From Sedimenticola selenatireducens DSM 17993 (lineage in GTDB: Bacteria > Pseudomonadota > Gammaproteobacteria > Chromatiales > Chromatiaceae), in assembly GCF_000428045.1 (NCBI RefSeq), contig NZ_ATZE01000001.1, forward strand, positions 285,156 through 349,155: a stretch of 64,000 nt of DNA. The letters run 5' to 3'. Position numbers and translations under genes: made by a program. The notes below the pieces were generated by a model. The model ran no database searches. It saw nothing but the letters and a program-made list of their open reading frames with translations, and had not been told where the DNA came from. Positions 43,727-52,740 of this stretch are shown here, piece by piece (within the stretch, counting starts at the first letter, position 1; each line of letters opens with the position of its first letter).

Positions 43727-44050
43727 ATGTTTGAAATCACAGAAAATGCCGCTGAGCAGGTACGCAATGCAGCAGAACAGGGTGGTACGGAGGGTATGGC
43801 TCTGCGTATGGCCGCCAGGATGAAAGAGGATGGCAGTATCGATTACCTGATGGGCTTCGATGAGGCCAAGGAGGATGATCTTCGCATCGTCAGTAACGGT
43901 ATTGAAGTCGTGATGGAGCCGCAATATGTGACGTTGCTGGATGAGGCTGTGATGGACTACGCGCAACTGGACGACGGCGAGATGCGGTTTATTTTTATCA
44001 ATCCCCATGACGCCAACTATTTGCCGGCGCCCAAGAGCAGATCCAGATAG
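43727..44050 (+). CDS. dsrR: A-type scaffold-like protein DsrR lacking cysteines
   Basis: 107 residues, IscA/SufA-like fold but with no cysteine, the defining property of DsrR. In Allochromatium it affects dsr expression after transcription rather than carrying Fe-S clusters. A GGAG-type box lies upstream. 101 bp after dsrN. Confidence 0.9.
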   Translation: MFEITENAAEQVRNAAEQGGTEGMALRMAARMKEDGSIDYLMGFDEAKEDDLRIVSNGIEVVMEPQYVTLLDEAVMDYAQLDDGEMRFIFINPHDANYLPAPKSRSR

Positions 44051-44223
44051 CATTGTCTGGTTGAAACTGACCGGAGAGGGAGTTTATGGGACAGCAGTGA
44101 TCCTGTTTTGTTTTTTCCAGACAGGCGGTTCTGGCACTATTTCGATTCAGTCTTATCTTGAATAACCAAGTAAATAGGTATACTATTTTTAACACAACTC
44201 ATAACCGAAGGTAGAGGTGTGGT

Positions 44224-44445
44224 ATGGATAATCAGGTACAGGTTACGCTCGACAAGGCAGTCTATGACCAACTGGTCGGATTGCAGACTGGATCGTTTCA
44301 TGACATCAACACAGTGGTCGAACGCCTGTTGTTCCACGGTGATCGCAAGGTCCGACTGGAAGCGGACGAGCCGCACTACACCATGGAGCAGGAGCTGCAG
44401 CGGGAGCGGGACGGTGTGTTCGCCAGTTCAGGTATATGTTCCTGA
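44224..44445 (+). CDS. 73-residue protein of unknown function at the end of the dsr cluster
   Basis: Start ATG 44224 with a GTAGAGGTG box. Short, charged; the N-terminal VQVTLDKAVYDQLVGLQ strand-helix pattern followed by INTVVERLLF resembles ribbon-helix-helix regulators, but the match is weak. It sits where dsrS is found in Allochromatium, yet is far smaller than DsrS, which is absent here. Role unknown. Confidence 0.55.
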   Translation: MDNQVQVTLDKAVYDQLVGLQTGSFHDINTVVERLLFHGDRKVRLEADEPHYTMEQELQRERDGVFASSGICS

Positions 44446-44470
44446 GCGTGCGGAGCTACTAAGGATTAAG

Positions 44471-44499
44471 GATGGGTAAAGGCATACCGCCTTTACCCA
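44471..44499. terminator. hairpin ending the dsr cluster
   Basis: ATGGGTAAAGGC-ATACC-GCCTTTACCCAT, a perfect 12-bp stem with a 5-nt loop; followed by TATC without a long T tract. Placed between the 73-residue gene and the convergent EF-G-like gene. Confidence 0.7.
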
Positions 44500-44578
44500 T
44501 TATCAAATGCAGCGCCTCTAATCGGTTTTTCCTTCCCGCACCACCCATCCTGTTGACCGGCAAGCCGGTAATAGTCGC

Positions 44579-46636
44579 TTACTCTTCCTGGTGATGGACA
44601 TGCTGCTGGTGTTTTTCCGCCAGGCTGCGCTGGACGTTATCCGGTACCGGATCATAGTGACTGAAGCTGATCTCATAGGTACCTTCGCCGCCGGTCATGG
44701 ATTTCAGCTTGGTGCTGTAACTGTCCAGCTCGGCGAGCGGGGCCTGACCACTGATCAGCATGCGACCATCCGGCGTCATCTCGGTATTGTGAATTCGCCC
44801 CCGCTTGACTGTCAGGTCTGCAGTGATATCGCCCATGGCGTCACCGCTGGCGGTGATGCTGATATTAACCACGGGTTCCAGTACCATTGGCCGTGCCTTC
44901 TCCAGGGCGTCATGAAAGGCCTTCTTACCGGCAGTGACGAAGGCGATCTCCTTCGAATCCACGGCATGGTATTTTCCATCGTACACCGTCACTTGCAGGT
45001 CCTGGATCGGGTAACCGGCGATAAAACCCTCTTCCAGCGCCAGCCGTACGCCTTTCTCCACGGCGGGGATAAACTGGCCGGGTATCACGCCGCCCTTCAC
45101 TTCATCGACGAATACAAACCCCTCGCCACGGGCCAGGGGGGCCACCCGTAGCGATACCTCGCCAAACTGGCCGGCGCCCCCAGTCTGTTTCTTGTGCCGA
45201 TGGTGTCCTTCCGCAGATGCGCCGATGGTTTCGCGGTAAGGGATGCTCGGGGGGTGGGTCTCCACCGAGACGTTATAGCGTTCGTTGAGCTGTTCCAATA
45301 CCACCCGCAGGTGCAACTCACCCATGCCGCGAATCACGGTTTCGTTGGCCTGGGCGTCGTGTTCGATTGCCAGGCAGGGATCTTCCGAGGCGATCTTCAG
45401 CAAGGCATCGGAAAGCTTCTGCTCATCCCCCCGCTTCGTTGGTACCACCGCCAGGCCGAACAGTGGCATGGGGAACTGCTCCGGTTGCAGATGAAAATTA
45501 TCCTCGTCGTGAGAGTCGTGCAGGACGGCGTCCCGGAAGACCTCGTCAACGCGGGACACGGCGCAGATGTCACCAGGAATCGCCTGGGCCATCTCCGTCT
45601 GGTTGTTGCCCTGGATACGATAAAGGTGACTTGGTTTGAACGGTTTGCGGGAGTCGCCGATAAACAGCTGGGTATTGGTGGTGACTGTCCCCTGGTAGAC
45701 CCGAAACATCCCCAGCTTGCCCCGAAACGGGTCATTGCTGACTTTGAATACGTGGGCAATCACGTGCTTGTCCGGATCGGGAAGCACCTTTGCCGGCTGT
45801 GTCTTCGGCGGTTCTCCCTTGAGAAAATGGGGCGGATTGCCCTCGGTCGGATCGGGCAGCAGGCGAGTGATTATCTTCAGCAACTGTTTGATCCCGGCGC
45901 CGCTCTTTGCCGAGACAAAGCAGATCGGGATCAGGTGTCCGTCGCGCAGTGCCGCCTCGAAGGGATCGTGCAACTGATCCGATTTCAGCTCTTCGCCCTG
46001 CTCCAGGTAGAGTTCCATCAGCTGCTCATCCATCTCCACTACCTGATCGACGATATTGGTATGCGCCTCGGCCACCGAGGAGAAGGCGGTCTGATCGCCG
46101 TCCGGGGTAAAGAAGCAGTCCACCACCTTGCCCTGTTCGGCTGCCGGCAGGTTGAGCGGCAGGCAGACATCACCGAAAGTCTCGCGGATCCGATTCAGCA
46201 GTGCCTCCAGGTTCAGATGGTCGGCGTCGATCTTGTTAATAATGATAATGCGGCACAGGCCGTCATTTTTAGCATGCTCCATCATCGCCAGTGTGGCCGG
46301 CTCAATGCCGGTTTCCGCATTGACCACCACGGCGGTGGTCTCGGCCGCCTGCAGGACGCCGAAGGCGCGGCCGAAGAAGTCGATCAGTCCCGGGGTGTCA
46401 AGCAGATTGATATGGGTGTTCTCTAACTGCAGATGGGCCAGGGCCGCATCCAGCGAATGTTCGTAGCGTTTCTCCTGGGGATCGAAATCGCAGACGGTGT
46501 CGCCCCGTTCGATGGAACCCTGGTTCTGTATCACGCCGGCGTGATACAAGAGGGCCTCGACCAGCGTCGTTTTACCGGCGCCTGATTGGCCCACCAGGGC
46601 GATATTCCGGATATCCTGGGTGGTGTAGGCAGGCAT
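44579..46636 (-). CDS. elongation factor G paralogue (EF-G2 type)
   Basis: 685 residues, five-domain EF-G architecture: P-loop GQSGAGKTTLVEALL, DTPGLIDFF (G3), NKID (G4), then domains II-V with the RVAPLARGEGF segment. Switch-region sequence and the His-rich tail (HQQHVHHQEE) differ from housekeeping FusA, and no rpsL/rpsG/tuf operon is near, so it is an accessory EF-G. Role in translation or stress unknown. Confidence 0.88.
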   Translation of the reverse strand: MPAYTTQDIRNIALVGQSGAGKTTLVEALLYHAGVIQNQGSIERGDTVCDFDPQEKRYEHSLDAALAHLQLENTHINLLDTPGLIDFFGRAFGVLQAAETTAVVVNAETGIEPATLAMMEHAKNDGLCRIIIINKIDADHLNLEALLNRIRETFGDVCLPLNLPAAEQGKVVDCFFTPDGDQTAFSSVAEAHTNIVDQVVEMDEQLMELYLEQGEELKSDQLHDPFEAALRDGHLIPICFVSAKSGAGIKQLLKIITRLLPDPTEGNPPHFLKGEPPKTQPAKVLPDPDKHVIAHVFKVSNDPFRGKLGMFRVYQGTVTTNTQLFIGDSRKPFKPSHLYRIQGNNQTEMAQAIPGDICAVSRVDEVFRDAVLHDSHDEDNFHLQPEQFPMPLFGLAVVPTKRGDEQKLSDALLKIASEDPCLAIEHDAQANETVIRGMGELHLRVVLEQLNERYNVSVETHPPSIPYRETIGASAEGHHRHKKQTGGAGQFGEVSLRVAPLARGEGFVFVDEVKGGVIPGQFIPAVEKGVRLALEEGFIAGYPIQDLQVTVYDGKYHAVDSKEIAFVTAGKKAFHDALEKARPMVLEPVVNISITASGDAMGDITADLTVKRGRIHNTEMTPDGRMLISGQAPLAELDSYSTKLKSMTGGEGTYEISFSHYDPVPDNVQRSLAEKHQQHVHHQEE

Positions 46637-46798
46637 TATGCTCTCCTCGGAAGTTTAATAACGGCTTTTTAGAATCTCTTGTTATCCCACTGGAAGATGG
46701 CCACGGATGCCATGACCCGGATCAACAAGTGGTCGCGGTGGAGTGCCGCTCTGTTTCTTCTGAGTGTAGTCGCTGGTGACCGGGGGAGAAGGCGGATG

Positions 46799-47242
46799 TC
46801 AGCCCCTGCGTCCCTTGAAGGCGGCGACCTGCTGGATGATCCGGTCGAAGGGGAGGCTGTCCAGGGTGCCGTAGTGCTGGCGTGCGTTACTGACCAGGGT
46901 ATGGATGTCCGGGACAAAGCGTATCGCCTCCTGGTGTTTTTCCATCACCTGATCGAGTCCGCGCAGACCGCCCACCTGGATGCGCAGCGCCTGGGCATGG
47001 TTGAGTACGCTGCTCTCATGGCTGGCTTTCAGGACAAAACGGCTGTGGTGACGCAGCAGATTCAGCAGGTCTGCGCACTGGGACTGGGCGCTGTCTGATT
47101 TGCAGTGTATGCCTTCCCGTTCCGCCAGATTGAACTTTTCCGATTGGGAACAGCCGGCATGTCCGGCGAACAGGCATTTTTCGAACAGGCAGGCGCGTTC
47201 GTTGATCTGTTCGTAGGTCTTGCGGTAGGCGTCCTGATCCAT
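46799..47242 (-). CDS. Cys-rich protein of unknown function next to hslR
   Basis: 147 residues. Five cysteines clustered in the first 60 residues (ERACLFEKCLFAGHAGCSQ, then GIHCKSD and SQCADLL), possibly a metal or Fe-S site. The second half is helical (GLRGLDQVMEKHQEAIRFV). No family recognised. Starts two bases after the hslR stop, so part of the grxC-hslR operon. Confidence 0.65.
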   Translation of the reverse strand: MDQDAYRKTYEQINERACLFEKCLFAGHAGCSQSEKFNLAEREGIHCKSDSAQSQCADLLNLLRHHSRFVLKASHESSVLNHAQALRIQVGGLRGLDQVMEKHQEAIRFVPDIHTLVSNARQHYGTLDSLPFDRIIQQVAAFKGRRG

Positions 47243-47243
47243 G

Positions 47244-47642
47244 CTACTTCCTGGTAAAGCTGTGAATCATGCGCCGGTCCCGCTTGCTTGGCTTGCCCTG
47301 GGCGGGACGGGGCGCGGCGGCCCGCAGCAGGCGCTGCTCTTCTATCTGCCGCTGCCGGTTGAGCAGGCTGGACTCACTCTCCTGATAGAAGTTGACGGCC
47401 TCGCTGGCCGGGCGGCGCTGTTTGGGAAGCTCCCTGATCTCGATCTGCCACTCCAGGGACTCCTTGTGAATGATGAGCCGGCTGCCGACGGTGACGGTTT
47501 TGCCCGGTTTGGTGCGCTGGCCGTTGAGATGAACCTTGCCACCGTTGATCGCCTCGATGGCAAGTTGTCTCGTCTTGAAGAAGCGCGCCGCCCAGAGCCA
47601 TTTATCCAGACGCATTTCCGGCGCTCTCTCCCCTGCGTTCAT
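47244..47642 (-). CDS. hslR: ribosome-associated heat shock protein Hsp15
   Basis: 132 residues. S4 RNA-binding domain (MRLDKWLWAARFFKTRQLA, INGGKVHLNGQR) followed by the Hsp15 tail (KQRRPASEAVNFY). Binds free 50S subunits carrying nascent chains after heat shock. The nine residues before MRLDKW match the E. coli extension, and the ATG overlaps the grxC stop (ATGA), so the first start is kept. Confidence 0.93.
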   Translation of the reverse strand: MNAGERAPEMRLDKWLWAARFFKTRQLAIEAINGGKVHLNGQRTKPGKTVTVGSRLIIHKESLEWQIEIRELPKQRRPASEAVNFYQESESSLLNRQRQIEEQRLLRAAAPRPAQGKPSKRDRRMIHSFTRK

Positions 47643-47923
47643 GTGATGATATCCGGCTCACCTTGTGGTTCCAGACCGAGCAGGGGATCCAGCTTGCCCA
47701 TCATGTCCAGTTCGGCCATATCGTCATAGCCGCCCACATGGTAGTCATCAATGAAAATCTGCGGCACGGTGTTACGCCGGCTGCGCTGAATCATCTCTCG
47801 CATCCGCTCGCGGTTGCCCTCGATTTGAAGCTCTTCAAACGCCACCCCCTTGCGGTTGAGCAGCGATTTGGCGCGCATGCAGTAGGGGCAGATGGCAGTG
47901 GTGTACATCACGACTTTTGGCAT
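47639..47923 (-). CDS. grxC: glutaredoxin 3
   Basis: 94 residues. Dithiol glutaredoxin with active site CPYCMRAK (Cys12-Cys15) and TVPQIFID cis-Pro loop, then GGYDDM. Reduces disulfides with glutathione. First gene of grxC-hslR-unknown; divergent from the diguanylate cyclase. Confidence 0.95.
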   Translation of the reverse strand: MPKVVMYTTAICPYCMRAKSLLNRKGVAFEELQIEGNRERMREMIQRSRRNTVPQIFIDDYHVGGYDDMAELDMMGKLDPLLGLEPQGEPDIIT

Positions 47924-48038
47924 GTTCGATCTCTAAATTACAGAGGAGGTGCCATATCCTATCAAGCACTATGAGGGGGGTCCAGGTAACGCACATTCCC
48001 GATGTACCTACAGAAAAAGTGGTATATGAGGGTATAGT

Positions 48039-49796
48039 ATGGACCCCCTGATCAAGAGTGCCGAGACCATGCAGCGCTATATTCTGAATCATACCTATTG
48101 GCTTATCCCTCTGGTGCTGTGGACGACAGTGGTCGGCATATCGTTTGCCTGGAACTGGAATGTGCTGGACCGCCACTCCCGGGAGATCGCGGCAAACCGC
48201 GCCGAGTTTGTTTTCAAGATGGTGGAGTCTGTGCGCCTGTGGAATGCGCGCCACGGCGGCGTCTATGTTCTGGTCGACGGTGAGACTCAGCCCAATCCGT
48301 ACCTGGAAATAGGGGAGCGGGATATCAGTACCCCCTCCGGTAAGCCACTCACCCTGCTCAATCCCGCCTTCATGACACGCCAGCTCACTTATGTGGTAGA
48401 GGAGTTGTCGGATATCCGGGTCCATCTGACCAGTCTCAAGCCGATCAACCCGGACAATGTCGCCGATCCCTGGGAGACCCGGGCGCTGCAGGCGTTTGAG
48501 GCCGGCTCGGAGCGGGTACAGGGCCTTGTCGGACAGGGCCAGGATGCGGTCTACCGTTTCATGGCGCCACTGATTACCAAAAAGTCCTGTCTCAAGTGCC
48601 ATGAGAAGCAGGGCTACGAGGTAGGGGATATCCGCGGTGGGGCAAGTGTCACTTTCAAGGCCGCATCGCTGCTGACGCCGCAATATGAACAGAAGTGGAA
48701 TATGGCCGGAATCCATTTTGCGGTCTGGCTGTTGCTGTCGGGTCTGACACTGTTTGCCCTGTCCCGTTTCCGCACCCAGATGTTGTTGCTGAAAGCGGCC
48801 AAGGAGCAGCAGGACCGGGTGGTTGAGCAGCGCACGGCCGAGTTGAGGCAGCAGGTGCAAGACCGGGAGCAGGCCGAGGAGGAGCTGAGGCTGCTGATCG
48901 ACTCATCCGGGGAGGGTATTTACGGAATCGACAAGGAAGGTCGCTTTACCTTTATCAACCCGATGGCCCTGCATCTGCTCGGCTACAGCGATGCCGACAG
49001 CATGATTGGTCAGAATGTCTGCGATATGGTGTGTCACACACAAACAGATGACAAAGCCAGCGGGGTGGAGGTGTGTGGATTGCGGTCCGCATTGGAGGAG
49101 GGGCGTGTGGCGCACAGTGAAGAAGAGTATTTCCGGCGTGCGGACGGCCAATTGTTCAGGGTTGAATTCCGCTCCCACCCGCTGATGCGTGAAGGCGAGC
49201 TGCTCGGTGCGGTGGTCACCTTCGCCGATATCACCGAACGCAAGACGCTGGAGGAGAAGATCTGGCGTCAGGCCCATTACGATGCGCTGACCAAATTGCC
49301 CAATCGCAGTCTGTTTCACGATCGCCTGAACCAGACCCTGCTTAAGGCACAACGCCAGGATGAGTCGTTTGCACTGCTGTTCGTGGATCTTGACCGGTTC
49401 AAACATATCAATGATAGCCTCGGTCACGAGGCGGGCGATCAGCTGCTCAAAGAGGTGGCCCGGCGCCTGACCGCCTGTGTGCGCGACAGTGATAGCGTCG
49501 CGCGTATGGGTGGCGATGAGTTCAATATCATCCTGACCGGCATCGCCAACCGGGAGGGGGTGGAGCGGGTGGCAGGCGAGGTGCTGGCACAGATGTGCCG
49601 GCCGTTCGACCTGGCCGGCACCCAGAAGTGTATCTCCGCCTCCGTGGGTATTGCCTGTTATCCTGATGATGGCGACAGTGCGGCCGAGCTGCTCAGAAAT
49701 GCCGATCTGGCGATGTATCGGGCGAAACAGGGCGGACGTGACCGTTTCAGCTTTTATCAGTCATCACCGGTGGAGTCGCCTCCGACCGGGAAATAA
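48039..49796 (+). CDS. haem-containing PAS-GGDEF diguanylate cyclase with Tll0287-like sensor
   Basis: 585 residues. Transmembrane helix 1 (about 14-32), periplasmic DUF3365/Tll0287-like domain with a covalent haem motif CLKCH (Cys184, Cys187, His188), helix 2 (about 228-245), coiled linker, PAS domain (about 285-400) and GGDEF domain (about 415-575) with intact GGDEF and an I-site RDSD five residues before it. Makes cyclic di-GMP from two GTP. The haem would sense redox or gas in the periplasm; that is inference from the motif. Confidence 0.9.
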   Translation: MDPLIKSAETMQRYILNHTYWLIPLVLWTTVVGISFAWNWNVLDRHSREIAANRAEFVFKMVESVRLWNARHGGVYVLVDGETQPNPYLEIGERDISTPSGKPLTLLNPAFMTRQLTYVVEELSDIRVHLTSLKPINPDNVADPWETRALQAFEAGSERVQGLVGQGQDAVYRFMAPLITKKSCLKCHEKQGYEVGDIRGGASVTFKAASLLTPQYEQKWNMAGIHFAVWLLLSGLTLFALSRFRTQMLLLKAAKEQQDRVVEQRTAELRQQVQDREQAEEELRLLIDSSGEGIYGIDKEGRFTFINPMALHLLGYSDADSMIGQNVCDMVCHTQTDDKASGVEVCGLRSALEEGRVAHSEEEYFRRADGQLFRVEFRSHPLMREGELLGAVVTFADITERKTLEEKIWRQAHYDALTKLPNRSLFHDRLNQTLLKAQRQDESFALLFVDLDRFKHINDSLGHEAGDQLLKEVARRLTACVRDSDSVARMGGDEFNIILTGIANREGVERVAGEVLAQMCRPFDLAGTQKCISASVGIACYPDDGDSAAELLRNADLAMYRAKQGGRDRFSFYQSSPVESPPTGK

Positions 49797-49933
49797 CCTT
49801 GATTCTGCGCTTGTCGTGCCGTCTGCCCCGGGCTGCGGATGAATACTGCTACTCCATCCGGGGTTGAATAGTGGGATAGAATCCTGATCTATTGCTTCAG
49901 TAACCATTTTCAGTCAGCCAGAAGAGACCATCC

Positions 49934-52567
49934 ATGCTCAGAGACACCCCCAGTACCGTCTACCTCAAGGATTACCAACCCCCGGAATTTCTTATTGATC
50001 AGGTGAGTCTCCAGTTTGACTTGGGGGAGGAGGGGACCCGGGTGCGCTCGCGGCTGGAACTGCGCCGAAATCCCGCTGCCGAGAGCCGGTCAGCGGACCT
50101 GCGTCTGCACGGCGAGCAGCTGGAACTGCTCTCCCTTGCGCTCGATGGCGAGCCACTCGCTCCTGCCGCCTATGCCCAGGATGACGAGGGGCTCACCATC
50201 AGGCAGGTCCCGGACCGGTTCGTGCTGGAGAGTGAGGTGCGCATCCTGCCGCAGCACAATACCGCGCTCGAAGGTTTGTACAAGTCGGGTGGTATGTTCT
50301 GTACCCAGTGCGAGGCGGAGGGCTTCCGCAAGATTACCTGGTTCCTCGACCGGCCCGATGTGATGAGCCGCTTCACCACTACCATCACTGCCGATAAACA
50401 GCGCTACCCGGTGCTGCTTTCCAATGGCAATCCGGCCGAGGCTGTCGATCTGGCGGACGGTCGCCACCGCATCACCTGGGCCGATCCGTTCCCCAAGCCG
50501 GCCTACCTGTTTGCCCTGGTGGCGGGGGATCTTCGTTTCATCGAGGATAGCCACACCACGCCCTCGGGTCGCCAGGTGGCGCTGCGCATCTACGTCGAGC
50601 CGGAAAACATCAATAAGTGCGCACATGCCATGGCATCGCTGAAGCACGCCATGCGCTGGGATGAACAGCAGTATGGCCGCGAGTACGACCTGGATATCTA
50701 CATGATTGTGGCGGTGAACGATTTCAACATGGGGGCGATGGAGAACAAGGGGCTGAACATCTTCAACTCCAAGTATGTGCTGGCCTCGCCGGCCACCGCT
50801 ACCGACCGGGATTTCCAGGGTATCGAGTCGGTCATCGCCCACGAGTATTTCCACAACTGGACCGGCAACCGCATCACCTGCCGCGACTGGTTTCAGCTCA
50901 GCCTGAAAGAGGGGCTGACGGTATTCCGGGATCAGGAGTTCTCGGCCGACATGGGATCCCGGGGAGTAAAGCGGATTGAGGATGTGCGGCTGCTGCGCGC
51001 TCACCAGTTCGCCGAGGATGCCGGTCCCATGGCCCATCCGGTGCGACCCGATTCCTACATGGAGATCAACAACTTCTACACCGTGACGGTGTATGAAAAA
51101 GGCGCCGAAGTGGTGCGCATGCAGTCCAACCTGCTCGGCCCCGAGGCTTACCGGCGCGGCACCGATCTCTATTTCGAGCGTTTTGACGGACAGGCCGTTA
51201 CCACCGATGACTTTGTGCAGTGTATGGCGGATGCCGGCAAGCGTGACCTGACTCAGTTCAAGCGCTGGTACAGCCAGGCCGGCACGCCGGAACTCAACAT
51301 CCGGGGCGAGTACGATGCCGTGCGTCAGACTTATTCGCTGACGGTCGAGCAGCACTGCCCGGCCACTCCCGGCCAGCCGGACAAGGCGCCGTTCCTGATC
51401 CCGCTGGCGGTGGGTTTGCTGGACAGTAAGGGCGCCGATCTGGCGTTGCAACTCGAGGACGAGTCCACGCCCATCCGGGGCACCCGTATGCTGGAGCTCA
51501 GCGAGCGCCGCCAACAGTTTGTGTTTGAGCAGGTCCCCGAAACCCCGGTCCCGTCGCTGCTGCGCGGCTTCTCGGCGCCGGTGAAGGTTCACTTTGATTA
51601 CAGTGATGCGCAGCTGATGTTCCTGATGGCCCATGACAGTGACGGCTTCAGCCGCTGGGATGCTGCCCAGACCCTGAGTCAGCGTATTCTGCTGCAGTTG
51701 GTGGCTGACCCGAACAGCGCCGTGCCGACGGGATTCATCGACGCGTTTCGTCAGGCGTTGACCGATGGTTCAACCGATCCGGCACTGCTGGCCGAGGTGT
51801 TGACCCTTCCGTCCGAGAGCTACCTGGGTGACCAGATGGCCGAGGTGGATGTGGCGGGGATTCACCAGGCCCGGGAATGGCTCAAGACCCTACTGGCCAC
51901 CGAGCTGAGAAATGAACTGTTGGCGGTTTACCGGGCCAACGAGGTGCCGGGTGAATATCAGCCGGACGCCGCGTCCATCGGGCGGCGCAGCCTGCGGAAT
52001 CTCGCCCTCGGCTACCTGATGCAGCTGGACGATGAGACCATCCAGCAGCTCTGTGTCGAGCAGTACCGGGCCGGGCACAACATGACAGACGTGATCTCCG
52101 CGCTCTCCCTGCTGGCCGACCGGGATACCCCGGAGGCGGCCGAGTTGCTGGAAGCGTTCTACCAACAGTGGCAGGGTGATCCGCTGGTGCTGGACAAATG
52201 GTTCAGCCTGCAGGCACTGTCGAAACGACCCGATACCCTGCAGCGGGTCCAGGCGTTGCTGAAACACCCCGCCTTCTCCATCGCCAATCCGAACAAGGTA
52301 CGTGCCCTGATCGGAGCCTTCTGTTCCGGTAACGCGGTGCGCTTCCACGCGGCGGACGGCAGCGGTTACCGTTTCCTGGGAGACCGGGTGCTGGAACTGG
52401 ATGGCCTCAACCCGCAGGTGGCCTCACGCATGGTGCGCCTGATGGCCCGCTGGCAGCGCTATGACCCGGCCCGCCAGCAGCAGATGAAGGCGCAGCTGGA
52501 ACGCATCCTCAAGACCGAAGGGGTCTCCCGGGATGTGTTCGAGATCGCCTCCAAAAGCCTGGAGTAG
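49934..52567 (+). CDS. pepN: aminopeptidase N
   Basis: 877 residues, M1 family. Substrate motif GAMENKG (about 264), zinc site HEYFHNWTGNR with downstream ligand Glu (LKEGLTVFRDQEF) and a long helical C-terminal domain. Removes N-terminal residues in the final steps of protein turnover. Length typical of proteobacterial PepN. Confidence 0.97.
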   Translation: MLRDTPSTVYLKDYQPPEFLIDQVSLQFDLGEEGTRVRSRLELRRNPAAESRSADLRLHGEQLELLSLALDGEPLAPAAYAQDDEGLTIRQVPDRFVLESEVRILPQHNTALEGLYKSGGMFCTQCEAEGFRKITWFLDRPDVMSRFTTTITADKQRYPVLLSNGNPAEAVDLADGRHRITWADPFPKPAYLFALVAGDLRFIEDSHTTPSGRQVALRIYVEPENINKCAHAMASLKHAMRWDEQQYGREYDLDIYMIVAVNDFNMGAMENKGLNIFNSKYVLASPATATDRDFQGIESVIAHEYFHNWTGNRITCRDWFQLSLKEGLTVFRDQEFSADMGSRGVKRIEDVRLLRAHQFAEDAGPMAHPVRPDSYMEINNFYTVTVYEKGAEVVRMQSNLLGPEAYRRGTDLYFERFDGQAVTTDDFVQCMADAGKRDLTQFKRWYSQAGTPELNIRGEYDAVRQTYSLTVEQHCPATPGQPDKAPFLIPLAVGLLDSKGADLALQLEDESTPIRGTRMLELSERRQQFVFEQVPETPVPSLLRGFSAPVKVHFDYSDAQLMFLMAHDSDGFSRWDAAQTLSQRILLQLVADPNSAVPTGFIDAFRQALTDGSTDPALLAEVLTLPSESYLGDQMAEVDVAGIHQAREWLKTLLATELRNELLAVYRANEVPGEYQPDAASIGRRSLRNLALGYLMQLDDETIQQLCVEQYRAGHNMTDVISALSLLADRDTPEAAELLEAFYQQWQGDPLVLDKWFSLQALSKRPDTLQRVQALLKHPAFSIANPNKVRALIGAFCSGNAVRFHAADGSGYRFLGDRVLELDGLNPQVASRMVRLMARWQRYDPARQQQMKAQLERILKTEGVSRDVFEIASKSLE

Positions 52568-52740
52568 CAGCCGCTTCAGTACAGATCGGGCGCTGTTTTG
52601 GCGGGCGTGTCCCGCCCTGTGGTTTAACGGCTTGGACGCCACAAACAGCACTGTAATGGTAATTTTATGTCCGCTTGATTAGTATCTGGCCCTGATGTGA
52701 AAATTCCGAGACTCCCGGGACAAGGGCAGGATATAACAAG

